A DNA stretch of 64,000 nt from Chaunax sp. Z400 (Eukaryota; Chordata; Actinopteri; Lophiiformes; Chaunacidae). Position 1 is the stretch's first letter. Each line of letters starts with the position of its first letter. The stretch is taken from assembly GCA_037577475.1 (NCBI GenBank), contig CM075197.1, positions 18,240,650 to 18,304,649 of the forward strand, in the 5' to 3' direction. Below, piece after piece: positions 34,497 through 46,084 of the stretch. The translations under genes and the position numbers were made by a program. The notes beneath the pieces were generated by a model. That model made no database searches. It saw only the letters and a program-made list of their open reading frames with translations, and was not told the DNA's origin.

Positions 34497-36629
34497 TGAA
34501 AGCATCTCTTCTGGTAAATTTACCCTCATCCAGGAAGTGTGAAGGGTTGAAAGTGTGTGGGCTCTCCCATTCGCTCTCATCATACAGGACAGATGTAAGC
34601 AGAGGAAAAACAGTAGTCCCCTGTCAGCAAAGGAACAAAGTGGGATGTATTTTATAAAATCTTGGAATGAAAGCACTTCTCTCAGTTTATATCCTATGTA
34701 TCAATTTGGATTGTCATGGCCAACTGACCTTTTTGATAAAGTAGTCCTGGAAGGTGATGTCTTGACTAGTCTTGTGAGGAATAGCAATGGGGACAATGTT
34801 GGCGAATCTCTGTGACTCATGGATGACAGCGTCAGTGTAGGGCAGGTTCTTCCTGTCCTCTACTCTGACCTGACGGCTTCCGACCACCCTGCTCAGCTCC
34901 TCCTGGACCTGGTCTAGATGCAGGTCAAAATGGAATACAGTCTGATAAATATGCAACACTGCTTTAACCCAAATTCCTTGTAAGAACTGTTCACTCAAAC
35001 AAGCATATGCTTTTTCACCTTGTATATGAGGGTATTTTGCCATGAAAAGGAGAAACCACTGAAGAGTATTTGCTGTGGTGTCAGTTCCAGCTGAAAACAG
35101 ATTCAACACACTATAGACCAGGTTGTCATCATGATATTGAGAATCCTTGATTTCAGACTCCTAGTATGAAATAAAAAAATGAGGAAATGATTAATGGATT
35201 GGTACGATCAACTTTGGAGAGGATTAACTGGAGTTGGGACACCTCACCTCCAGTTTTAACTTATGCATCAGGAATGCATCAACAAAACATCTGCACATCT
35301 CAGGGTTCAGAGTCTCCTTCAGATCTGCTATGATGCGTTTTAATTCCTCCGTGTTTTCCTCTATATTCTTCATCATATTCCTCCAGTTCTTAAGGGCCCA
35401 GCCAAGGAAACACGTTGTATATCTGTAATATAGCACAATACAAACAGCTTAATTATTGTAGGATTTAACATAACAATTGTGAGAGGCATGAAGTCTTGAG
35501 CCCCTGCTGTCTTCGTTTAATCAATGCCTTAATTATTGTTAATTAAAAAGAATAAAATTGAGAATCTGTTCAGTTGGGACCAAATCAGACATTCAAAGTG
35601 ATTGGAAATGTGACCTGGAGACATTTTTACTCATTACACAGCTGAACATGTAAAAAATGTGAAATCAGTCTACAGTCAAATCTCAACAATGAAAAAGAAT
35701 AATGATTGATTGTCATTGATAATATGGCAAAACATATGAGCACTGCAATTAAACTTCACAGTCCAACACACTGAAGAAAGTCAAATCTAGTTTTATTACT
35801 CGGACTGTGAAATAATGTCAGTGATTGTATCCAAATGTTCACACTACTAGTAATGTGCCTCATTTGTTTCTTATGTATGCATCTATTTTATATATAGGGT
35901 ATATATAGGGGATCCAGTGTTTCCCCTATATTCATGCACGTCGCTGCTAGATTATGAGCGCCGCCACAAAAATTCCACACAAACATTAATATCAATGGGC
36001 TACTAATGATTTACACTCGCACACTGTGTGAGAACGACAACACCCAATGTTATCTTCGACTTGTTTTGTCAAATCTTCCCAGACCCTCTCCTCATTCTTC
36101 AAAGGACATCTATGTAACAGCTAACGTTATAGTGGCGGAGCTCCTTTAGGCAATAGGGCAGTGCGTAACAAGCGAGTGGCAGGAAAGTGAAAACGAAGTG
36201 GTGAATTCGAGCAGAGCAGAGGAAAACGTTAACAGTAAGTTTTCAATATGGCAGTAAATGTACAGTATGGGCTGCAGTGTGTTAATAAATGATGCAGCTT
36301 CTCAAGACCAAGAAAGGTCGTATGTTGTTTCCACAACAGCTGGAAAAGTGAAGGGAAAGAAAGACTAACGTTAACAGCACGTGTTTGGTAAAAATGCTGG
36401 TTAAATGTTGCCTATCCAAGTGCTTAAGTGTGATAGAAAAAAAGACCAGTGGTGCAGGTGATGGAGGAAAGAGAAGCAAAGAGGACAGGAGAGAGAGGGT
36501 GCAACGGTAGGGCTCTCTTCTCTTTTCTTGGATGCTGAAGCTGGAGTAAAAAAGGTGCAGGAGCAGCAGGACCACAATGACCACCAGCAGAGAGACTGAG
36601 GTGGAGGACTGGAGAAGACCTTCAAACAT
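34497..36629 (-). pseudogene. CYP2K gene G, decayed copy (exons 2-4 and 9 missing)
   Basis: Recognisable pieces in transcript order: 5' part of exon 1 (about 36513-36629, ATG at 36627-36629), exon 5 (35248-35422), exon 6 (35019-35160), exon 7 (34729-34913) and a 3'-truncated exon 8 (about 34499-34620). Exon 1 is cut after REP of the proline hinge. Exons 2-4 are absent, their place being taken by element-like DNA at 35925-36510. Exon 5 lacks 5 bp (TTAAGGGCC against TTAAGAAAAGGGCC in the intact genes), a frameshift. Exon 8 has a 3-bp deletion and loses its end, and exon 9 with the haem cysteine is gone. Exons 6 and 7 remain open and still carry AGTDTT and ESQR. Confidence 0.88.
35920..36460 (+). 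mobile_element. Dispersed element occupying the exon 2-4 region of gene G
   Basis: Begins CAGTGTTTCCCCTATATTCATGC (as at 5918) and ends near 36450 with a block also found at 6785-6850 (AAAAATGCTGGTTA ... TGTTGCC). In between are higher-GC segments and a broken + strand frame. I infer a DNA transposon or composite repeat; the family was not identified. Confidence 0.45.
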
Positions 36630-37500
36630 GATCACCTGGAAGCTGACTGCTTACAGAAACATAAACCTTGTAAGTGAACAGTTGTCCTTACAGTGACATG
36701 ATCTTTCACTGTGAAATGAAGCGATAACTGCAGGTTGTTAAAACAGCTTCTTTCTAGGTGTGTTTGTAGACCACAGTCCACCTTCTTTTTTCAAACACAC
36801 TCACTGTGATCTGATCTGATGAACCTGATAATAAAAAATGTATTCAGTGTCAACGAGATGCCTTTATCTCACCCCACCTCTTGAAGGCATGAAAGTACAG
36901 GAACCAGTTTTATTGCTTGACAAAGGCAAAGCTGTGTAACATCAATATGAATACACAAGTTCTGTAAACTGATCTGTATGTAAATGTTTTCTAAACGATC
37001 CATTACCTTAATATGACATCATTATTGGTAGTAGTAATCGTGGTAGTACATCAACATGATTAAAAGGCAGTTAAAGCTGCAGTCAGTAAGACGAGAGCAG
37101 GCATAGCTTGAAAATTTGAATGACTACAGCTTCCAGGTTCCTCCTCTTCCAGCCCTGCTTCCAAAGCCCCTTCCCACAGAGGAGGCTGCTGTGACCTCTG
37201 TGGCAGTGCGAGAGAGTGATTGGCACTCCGTCAGACACTCCTCCTGGTTCTGAATGGTGGTTTAGATTCAGGTAAGCTTTAAGGAGGCAGCTCTCTTATG
37301 TAGAGTAAAGCTCTTTGACCAGAAAAGGCAACGTGAACAAATCCCGCCCAGGTGTAACCCCTATCTTTGGTTCACCCTCAGCTGACTGCAGAGATCCCTC
37401 GACCACAGATTGACAGCATTTATTTCATGGCACAGCACAGCTGTTAGACAAAAACATGAATGAGGTTGTCGGTGGTGGTCAGACATCCACATGTACATGG
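36630..37500. other. 5' flank of gene G
   Basis: Paralogous to the flanks of F (31126-31960) and partly of E (24050-24420). The FOXA-like site reads TGTTTGTAGAC. No gene. Confidence 0.5.
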
Positions 37501-38980
37501 GATTTGACCCCAGTTGAGAGATTACCTGTATTATTCTGTGAAACACACCAGCTATAAGGCACCTTTACGCATTGTCACCCAGATTTTTAGATCAGATCTG
37601 TGTCCAGCACACAAACACACGAATGCACTCACACAAGCAAACTATCTGCACCCCAAAAAAACCCCACTATGGACAGAACAACAACAAAAAAGCAAATTGG
37701 ACTGTCCGGTTTTGTTTGTGCCACAGACTGCTGAGTTTATTAACACTCCTCCAACGCACATTTGCAGCATTACTACTGTGATCTTGTTCTGTGGTGTTGA
37801 AGAGTTACACTGCCAACTACTGCCCCGGCATGCACGCTGCAGTGTTTTCAACCGTTTTTGCGGATCTTCGAGCACGAGGATCGTTTCCAAAAGGTTGTCA
37901 TTTGAACGCAGAACTCTTTTCAAATGCAATGGAAACATTTTTCTGTTTTCCGCAAAACTGATGTCATGTTAACAGGGCCCTAATTACAATAAAGACAGAG
38001 AGAAGGAAAGAGGGATGAAGAAGACAGAAAAAAAGCTGTGTGTGGCCAGGAGATGGACTTCTGCCAAGAGGGTAGTGTTTTCACTGGTGTTGGTTTGACT
38101 GTCTGACTGAGCAGGATTTCACAGAAACTACTTGATGGATTTTCTTGAAATTTGGTGGGAGGGTATGCCCCCTGCTGGTCATAGCCCTAAATGAAACTGA
38201 ATTTAATTAAGTTTCAAATACACATATTCATTATAATGGCCCGGTTGCATTGAATGAGAACATCTTGGGACATTTAAATGAGAATGACTTTGGATTTGGA
38301 CTATGGAGTGTGCCTACACCTCACATTGTGGTGTAGGCAGCCACATATCACTTTTGAGTATTATTCATTTGTATTTCTTATAAGTCAGAAAGCTTTTAAA
38401 AGGGATCTATAAACATTACTATTCCTTGATCATTTATTAATGTATTAATGACTCAAAGAGAGACAAAATAATAGTTTAGCTTCTTCTTTTTGTTTTTGCA
38501 AGAATCTGAGATTTCTACCTTACATGGATTTAGCAGAGCTGTTTGTTTTTTTTCCACAAAATATCAAATGATGAAATTGATTCTCATGTTTTGAGTATTA
38601 AGTATTGAATGAGAGGTTTTCCAAACCTCGTTAAACCTTTCCCCCAAAAAAGAAAAAAAGTAAGAACTTATTACACCATATTAAGATGGTATTATCCTTT
38701 TTCTATTAGTATAACATTTTATTCAAAAATTCATACTGTCTGGCCTCTCAATAAGTCAGACGCTATCAATTTATGCAGTTTGTATGTAGTCTAGACATGT
38801 GAGAAAATACATGCAAGGCATTTTTGTTTTGTTCTTGTGGATATACCTTATTGACGTATATAATTATGGTGCCGTCTCTACATTCACAAGTTCCTCCACA
38901 TCTACCGAAACAAATATTTACCAAAGGAGCACAGCCCTGCGGATTCCGGCTCGCGTTTTACAAGAAGATAAAAGTCATGG
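37501..38980. other. Intergenic region between the P450 cluster and the synaptogyrin gene
   Basis: No gene recognised; the frame at 37514-37972 has no family features. 38095-38340 (GGATTTCACAGAAACTACTTGATGG, then AAATTTGGTGGGAGGG) is a dispersed fish repeat; related wording occurs near 48600 and 56930. Confidence 0.4.
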
Positions 38981-39011
38981 GCTGACCCAGAGGTTCAAAA
39001 CAAGAATAGTT

Positions 39012-39902
39012 TTTATTTGGCAAACTGTGTGATACTGAATCCCGTATAAGGCACTTTCATAGGCAAGTATTGTGAACCCGATGACTACAACAGTGAAACT
39101 GCAACTCTTGTCAGGTGTGAGAAAGGCAAGGAAAAGCAAGATGAATAAGCGACGTAGAAAACAATTCTCATTGATTTTCATGTACATGAACTGAAAAGAT
39201 TAACTAAAACCATAAACATACCAATTTACCCCAATATCACTGAATTCCTCAAATCAAAATATAGTGGAAACGATTGCTGATCGAGAAAGGCACATTAAAT
39301 TTCCAGAGGTAGCCGTTATAAATTAATCATTTGGCCTCTTAAATACTGAACAAATCTGCAGGATAATTGGATTTAAAATAATCTTAGATGAGATACTGAC
39401 TGCCCCAAATAAATTAAATGTTTTCAGTGCATGAAAGCCATTCTCAGTGGTTATTTAAAATAAAAAAAAAAATTAAAAAAGTACAGTAGTAACAGAGGGA
39501 ACATTTTCAATGTACCCATTAATTAGATAATGTGTTTTTTTTTCATTGAATAAAACGTGCATTGGACTGTATCACTACCAGTTGTTGAAGTGCTGTATGT
39601 GAATCTGAAATGAATTACATCATTCTTATATGCACTAAAAAGTAACATTCATAAAAGATAGAGAAATGTCCATCTTAATTTTACAAATCAAATTACAAAT
39701 CAAATTGCACCCAAAAACAAAACAAAATAGGCACTGATATAACTACAGTTGGTTTGGTACAAAGACAAAGTATTCCACTCTCTTACCAAGACAACCCAAC
39801 AAAACTTAACTAAACTAACAAAATACCAGTGTACCATTGGCACACATCTTAATTTAAAAAGAAAATTCCCCCGTTGGATTCATAGGTTTGAATCTCAGTC
39901 CT
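39012..39902 (-). other. Probable 3' UTR of the synaptogyrin gene
   Basis: About 890 bp of AT-rich, gene-free sequence follows the stop codon on the - strand. The reverse complement has AATAAA at 39012-39017 (TTTATT on +), a possible polyadenylation signal. The end of the transcript is a guess. Confidence 0.3.
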
Positions 39903-42071
39903 TCAGTAAGATGGAGGCTTGTAGTCTCCTGGCTGCTCCTGGCTCTGGGAGAAAGGAGACTGCTGGTAGCCTGTTGGGGTGCTGCTGGCATACGGAGCGG
40001 GTGGGTATGGGGTAGTGTGGTCGTTGGCGGGGTCTCTATAATCCTGGTCAAACTCGCTGACACCTTGGCGATATCTTCGGAATGCAAAATAGGATAGGAG
40101 AGCCTGTTGAGAGAAGTCTGAATCAGTGAGTGGAGCTTTTACATCACCTGGGTGAATTTTCAACATCTGTGTTGTTGTGTGATTTTGTTACCAAAATGCT
40201 TAAGCATGCAGAGGTGTTGAGACACTCACCCACGTGACAATCGAGAAGAAGGAAAAAGTGATAATAGCCTGGGCAGCATCACCAGCACCACCAACTGATT
40301 CTTTAGGGGTTTTGGACCACTGGTTGGCCAAGACACAGAAGCAGATGAACCACAGGACAGTCCATACCGCTGTCCCATGTCGAAAATACCAAGGCAGAGA
40401 AATCAGGATTATGATAAAATATGATTACAGCATTAACTTCAATTAGACTGCACTTCCTGTTATTTAGCACAGTTCCATTGTTCAAGAATGACATTGAAAC
40501 CTGACTCTCACCTGAGAAGACTAAATCTCCCATAACAATGCATTTTCTCTCCTTGGCATTGCTAATCCTTGGGAAGTAGGCGTCCAGTATGAGGAAGATA
40601 GCACAAGCCAAGAAGGCCAGGATTCCAATTCCGACCCCATAGCTGCATGCAGTGTTGTTGCCGTTGAACACGCACGCGAGGTCTGGCTTTCTTTGTGGGT
40701 TAACATAACCTTCTGCTGTGATGGTTGCAAAAACAACAATGGAGAATAACTGCAAAGAAGGCAGATACATTGTTAATGGAGCTGGTGGGGAAATACATTA
40801 TGGGGAACTGTGATTCTTATCACATTGTTTAATATGCAAGGCGGCTTTAACCATTTACAAAAATCTAAATTAATATTAAAATCTGCTCTCAAGTCAGTTC
40901 AGACAAGCGGAACTGAGCAAATGACACTCGAGAAGTTTCAAAAATAAATGAGTAAATTAGGTATAAAAAGAGTGGTATCATCCATTGGGATGATTAATCC
41001 CTCATCTACAGTGGCAGAAAATTAGTTAGCAACAATTCTCAACTTCTTCTTCTCAACTGTAAAACTTGGTATTTCTGTGTTTTAAATTACTTTTAACTAA
41101 GTATATTTGGGGTTTGGACTGTAAATTGGACAAACCAAGACATCCGAGGACACCTTGTGCTCTTAGAACTATTTTCTGTTTATTGTTATTTCAAAGATCA
41201 AACAGTTTCTCAATAAATAGTCTAAATTAATATTTCACAGATCCTGGCATCTTGGCAATTCAAGTCATAATATTTCTCACCTGCTGAGCTTGTGAAGACA
41301 CTTTACTTCTAACTTTCACTTTCTCATTTATTTAGTTGTCTCTCTTAGATCTGCTGATATTTTCATATTAATATTATAATATTATTAATATTATAGTAAA
41401 TCACTATGTAAATGTGTTTTTGAAGAGTGTGGTGTAAATAAAGTTTTACATTATCAATAGTGCATGATTAAGCTTTTATCAGAACAATCTTCATCTAACT
41501 GGCCTGCAAGGTTACGCGTTTGAAAACAACTGTACAGACTTGTGGAGTTCGACAGATGACGCTGGAAAAGTTTAATTGCTGGTCTTTCCTCATGCAGGAA
41601 AAACTCGGGACTGAAAGACTGACATAATTTCTATTTTTCAAACCACATTAACCAACGAAAACGCCTAGCTAATGGTTCATCACCAGGTGGAAAGTTGCCA
41701 GCTGGTGTGGTGACACAGCACTGGATATGCTAGCTATAAATAGCTGGTATCAACCAGTGCTAAAGAAAACACTCGATTTTTACTTAATTTAACATTTATT
41801 TAAGATATCATCCTGACACACAGTTCATAAGCAGCGTCGGGAACTCAAACAGTTAACAAGCGACAAAATTGACACATTTATATCGACCCTGATAGCTCAC
41901 ATCTGTTAACATGAACTCAGCGATGTGACAGCTGGCTAACTTTGATGCTAACATTTCCGTGCAGTCACTCACCCAACTCAGGCAGCGCAAAATAGTCTGA
42001 GGCTGTTTCACAAAACTCTGAAAATCAAAAGCACCACCAGCGAACGAGGCACCGTAAGCACCGCTCTGCAT
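39903..42071 (-). CDS. syngr2: Synaptogyrin (synaptogyrin-2-like), four exons, 225 aa
   Basis: Four-pass membrane protein of the synaptophysin/synaptogyrin (MARVEL) family, found in small vesicles and the secretory/endocytic system. Exons in transcript order: 41973-42071 (99 bp), 40512-40749 (238), 40230-40369 (140), 39903-40103 (201), all GT-AG, ending in TGA at 39903-39905. The N-terminus MQSGAYGASFAGGAFDFQSF and VKQPQTILR are typical of synaptogyrins. Hydrophobic segments lie at about residues 27-46, 71-91, 109-127 and 145-168, and the tail from 170 is rich in Tyr, Pro and Gln. The length (225) matches synaptogyrin 2. Paralogue choice is by overall resemblance and could be wrong among synaptogyrins 1-3. 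The start is the first ATG of the conserved N-terminus. Confidence 0.88.
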
Positions 42072-42760
42072 CTTTTTTTTTCACCAAAAACAGTGATTGT
42101 CGACCAGTTTAAGATGCGGAGGTTTAAGATTTCCCGTCGAGAAAGTTTCTTGTCAAACAACTTCCTGAAAAGACCGCCCCTGCTGATGCATTCAAGGGAA
42201 CTTCATAAACTACGGAAGCCTAGTTGAGAGAAAAAGTATGTGTTTTAAATCTGAAACTACGCATTTGAATGCCTTGTCTTTCGTAACTCTAAATGGCAGT
42301 AGTTGCTTTAAGTCACCTGGGAAAAAAGATTCACAATAGATGTTTATTGCAGGGCTGTTTAGAATACAAGGTGCAAAGGTTCACTTTGTTGGATAAAACA
42401 TTTTATTGAAATCAGCTGACTTGAGTCATTACATCAAACATTGTTGTGCATTTTGCCATAGTGCAACAGGACCAAAAGGACAACTTAAACATGCTGAAAA
42501 TTAAACTATGTAAAACCTCATGTATTCTGTGATATTTATTCTATAGTTTTGTCAGTATAAGAAAAGAACACACTTGAGTGTCACAGTATATACTTATTGT
42601 TCAAGGTTACAACATTCACCCTGCAGTCTGTAGTGTCCCATGAATGACATAAGAAATGTTCATGAGCTGTATTAGTTTAGAATCAATTAATGTACAGATA
42701 TATTCAAGATTTCAAACTTAAAGAAAAACTTGTACAGTATTTGTTTCATCACCCAACTCA
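42072..42760. other. Synaptogyrin upstream region and gap before R1
   Basis: 5' flank of the synaptogyrin gene (42072-42200) followed by AT-rich sequence with no gene. The 3' flank of R1 starts about 42600 (block TCAAGGTTACAACATTCACCCTGCAGTCTG is shared with 51090-51117, inverted). Confidence 0.4.
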
Positions 42761-42789
42761 TCGTCTAGCATCTTCCAGCATGTAGCCCA

Positions 42790-43536
42790 AGCTCAATGAA
42801 TACCTTGGACGAGGCTTAGCAGCAATTGCTGTGGCCTTCTCCTTATCTTAGTCCATCTGAAACACAGATTCACAGTCAGCTGATGAGCACACAGACAAAA
42901 AAAATGAAGAATCAAATACTGCCAATCAAGATTTCTTTCTAAAGTTTTCTATTTTTATGTCTGTTACAAGGCCATCACCAGCTCTGAAATGCGCGGTAGT
43001 AGACTTACCTTTGGGCTAACAACTTGTTTCACTTCCACATCTCTTCCAATATAATGTCGACCAGCCCACTCTGCTCTGTCTGCTTCATCCTTTGTAGAAA
43101 ATGCCACAAAGGCTGCCGCCTTATTTTCCCTCGCGTTGTAGGAAATCTGGGATCCAATTCAACAGATCAAGGAATTAGTTTTGTAACAAAATTTCATAGA
43201 TCCTCACAATTTAGAAAAAAATATAGAAGCCTATATATTAAAAAAGAAACAACCTTTTTCTGTATTTACCTTACACCCTGTGACGGTGCCCCAATCTCTA
43301 AAGTAAGCTCGTACATATCTTCAGCTCTGTATGAATAGTCCATGATCCTCTTCAATGGTTGAAAATTATAAGCTTCATAGCATATTGAAGCTTAGGTTTA
43401 AAATATAACACATGTGATGGTCCCTGTGAATTTGAGAGAAATATTTTACCAGGTTATAATTTTCAGCCAAAGTAGCCATGTATTCTTTTGGGAGACGGAT
43501 GTACACTCTTTTTTTGGATGCTGTGTTGACGTCCAT
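42790..43536 (-). pseudogene. RRM gene copy R1, inactivated
   Basis: Copy of the R2/R3 gene on the opposite strand. Exon 1 is 43450-43536 (MDVNTASKKRVYIRLPKEY start, open), exon 2 is 43270-43347, exon 3 is 43009-43146 (open, 46 codons) and exon 4 lies at about 42770-42890. Exon 2 is 78 bp instead of 96 and a single-base loss brings in a TGA after the ninth codon (reading ... IQS, stop). Exon 4 begins ATG GAC TAA, a second stop. Splice sites are still good (GT-AG). With two nonsense lesions the encoded product would end around residue 37, before RNP1. The promoter resembles the other copies but the TATA stretch is changed (TATATAAATGTATG on the gene strand). Confidence 0.85.
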
Positions 43537-44035
43537 GTTACCTGGAGGAAAGATGAGTTGGTAGTCAAAAGTCAAAAGTATGATATGTAATGTCAGGAAC
43601 ATGAACATGATAACTTACAGTAAGATTTTCTTAGATGAGGCGTGAAATGAAGAAAGATCTATACAAACCAGAAATGATTACTGAGAGATGTTTACCAAGC
43701 TGTTGTTCCAAGTAGACCAACTCAACCTGCTGTGGAGTGGGTTCATACATTTATATAGTGTTCTTATATCTGTCAGAACAAGGAGGTATCCTCCCACTGT
43801 TCTTCTTTTCTTAGGTGGTTTGAGTGATTAATCAATGTAAGCGCAAAAGATATGCGCTAATAGAATAGTCGACATTACTGAGCACTTGGTAATGGGGCTG
43901 TAGATTTGATAGGATAGATAGAAGTTCTTCTGATGGGTGACATTCCATGGTGTAAAGGAACAATTCTACTTCGTTCTCAGCTTCAGTTGCCAAGTATGTT
44001 ATGTAAAGGTTTGCTTGTTTGAGAAACAGATGTTA
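43537..44035 (-). promoter_or_regulatory. 5' UTR intron and promoter of R1, inverted copy of R2 flank
   Basis: Reverse complement of 49690-50226: includes GTTGAGTTGGTCTACTTGGAACAACAGCTTGGTAAAC-like 5' UTR and the CACCATGGAATGTCACCCATCA block. The similarity extends about 400 bp upstream of the TATA-like element. Confidence 0.6.
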
Positions 44036-44039
44036 AACA

Positions 44040-44570
44040 TCGGCTACATTCACACTGCTGTTGAAAGTGACACAATTTGATTTTTCTCAAATCTGATCTT
44101 GGTGCCTTGACTGTTGACATTCATCTTTGCATGTGACCCTTATCTGACATCAGTGTGAATATATCTGTATCATGACCCATGGCAGCAAGAAGGCAAAAAC
44201 AGGATTTAATTGAAGCATTTTCCCATTTACCTATTAAATGTACAACCTCATCTCTCCCAGTTGCCGTTTCTGTGATCCTCCATATTGGACTTCATCCATC
44301 ATTGCTGACAAAACATTGATGTGAGCGTGCTCAGTGGGAGAAAAGCCACATGAATTCTGATCTGACTGTTCACATTGTGTTGTCACATCAGTGGGAATCA
44401 GATATGAATCTGATTCAGGTTCGCATATGAAAGTTGACCAAATCAGAATTGAATAGATCAGATTCCAGGTGATTTGTGCTTTTTTCACACTGTCCTGAAA
44501 AAATCTGAGTCACATGTGAGCAAAAGAATCAGATTTGGGTCACTTTTGCCTGCAGTTCAAGTCTGTTTTA
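44040..44570. mobile_element. Non-autonomous DNA transposon (hAT-like, TTCACACTG ends)
   Basis: Left ATTCACACTGCTGTTGAAAGTGAC and, inverted at the right, GACTTGAACTGCAGGCAAAAGTGAC form imperfect terminal inverted repeats. Many internal copies of TCTGATTC and CAGATTTGGGTCAC in both orientations occur, as in abundant fish MITEs. The - strand frame inside it is not a gene. Confidence 0.5.
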
Positions 44571-45245
44571 ATCAAATAATGATGTTTTCCAAAGGGTGAA
44601 AGTACTGTATATTAAGGTTTAGTGTTAGTCTGGGTGATATGTTAATATGAGTCTTTTGATATCTTGGCCATTTTGACAGGATGTTGTGGAAGTTATGTTA
44701 TGTTATTATGTCTACATGATTAAGTGTGAAACATTCCTCACTGCATGAAACACACCGATGATAACAATGATAAATCATTTTGGCTTATGTACTCTGTTTT
44801 ATTTTGCATCTATAGATCATGTGTAAATGTCTCGTGTTTCAATCGACTGTTTTTGTCACAGGTTTAAGATGAAAGTAATGTTGCAGATCCTCACTATGAA
44901 CACTGGGGGGATCTAAATACTCATGCCTTTAAATGCACACACATGCAACGAGTTTAAAGCTATTATTTTTGTAAAACGATTGATTGATTCATTGATTCAT
45001 TGATTGATTCATTTATTTATTTGTTTATTTATCCCAATGCAAGGCATGCTGGAGATGTTTAACTGATTGCACTTCAACAGATGCAGACAGATAACTTTGT
45101 ACTCCTGTTTTTAATTAATTATTTTTTATTATTTATTAAACATATCTGTTTTCTAATCCACGTGTCTTCTTAATGTTGGCTTAAGTGTGAGCATGAGAAT
45201 ATTTTCAGTGCTTTCAAGCATTTTGTGAGTCATCTGAAAACACAG
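44571..45245. other. Intergenic, with ATTG/ATTC tetranucleotide repeats
   Basis: No gene. Simple repeats of TTGATTGATTCA and TTTA units at about 44978-45032. Confidence 0.5.
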
Positions 45246-45249
45246 TTTT

Positions 45250-45630
45250 TAGAGAAAGAGCCAAGATCCCTTTATCCAACAAGTCCCACCCACTCTACAT
45301 TGTTTAACTAGTCCACCCCCATAAAAACAGACAAAGTTTAGGGAGAATATGACATCACACTCGCCCACATGTGACTTGTGTGTGTCCAGTGTCTGGAAGA
45401 CAATGATGCCACAGTTATAGGATGACTAGCAATGAGCCCCGACCCAAACTCCAATAAAGACCTGCGGAGTTGGTTGAATGAGTGAGTGCAGCAGCGTGAA
45501 CATCCTCCACAACTCTGACTGAAGAGTGGGCCGCCATCTAACAGGATGACATCTGCAGGTTGTGCCAGTCCATGAGGAGGAGAATTACTGCTGTCAGATG
45601 GGGAGAAACCCCTCGAGTGTACATGTGAAC
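45250..45630 (+). mobile_element. Tc1/mariner transposase C-terminal remnant
   Basis: Broken + strand frames read SPDPNSNKDLRSWLNE (compare the Tc1 catalytic-domain SPDLNPIENLW), then after more stops EEWAAI, QDDICRLCQSMRRRITAV, the usual C-terminal end of Tc1-like transposases. Multiple stops; inactive. A related fragment is at 49150-49392. Confidence 0.65.
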
Positions 45631-46080
45631 TGTTACGTTTGCTGTTTAAAATATTCCTTGTCCACACAGGGCCAAATAGTGATGCAGTAATTTCCTGTTG
45701 TGCCAGAACTCCTCCCACGGAAGACTGAAAATGCGAGCTATCAATTGCTCCAAACATTAGACAACTGCATTAGTTTGTCAGAAGAATCAAGAGATAATTC
45801 AATCGTTTCTAACTTTTGGTTTACAGTAAACAAGAAGGTGAGGTCGGTGACCAACCTCTGAGGCCTCTCAGTGGGTGAGGGCATGTGAAGCTGCTATGGG
45901 TGCTAAGATGGAAATCAGGTATAAATGGTCCAAAATAAAGCTACTAGTAGCAAAAACTCCTTCATCTATCTCTCATTGGGCGACTTGATTTCAGTGATGT
46001 AGCTGAAAGTTCAGTTAGCAGCAGAAATACCCCATGCTATCATCTAAACATGCATATTTAAAGTGAGTTCAAACGATATG
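45631..46080. other. Intergenic sequence, nothing recognised
   Basis: No gene or repeat could be supported in this stretch. Confidence 0.4.
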
Positions 46081-46084
46081 TTAC

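Noticed and set aside
37514..37972. 152-codon + frame
   Set aside because: No motif, no splice context, repeat-like composition, and an overlapping - frame of similar length.
39854..40166. Overlapping + and - frames near the end of the synaptogyrin gene
   Set aside because: Shadow frames of synaptogyrin exon 4; the conserved C-terminus is in the - frame ending at 39903.
44234..44488. 84-codon - strand frame as a small protein gene
   Set aside because: It lies wholly inside a non-autonomous transposon with inverted ends.
45338..45757. 139-codon - strand frame
   Set aside because: It is antisense to a recognisable Tc1 transposase remnant on the + strand.
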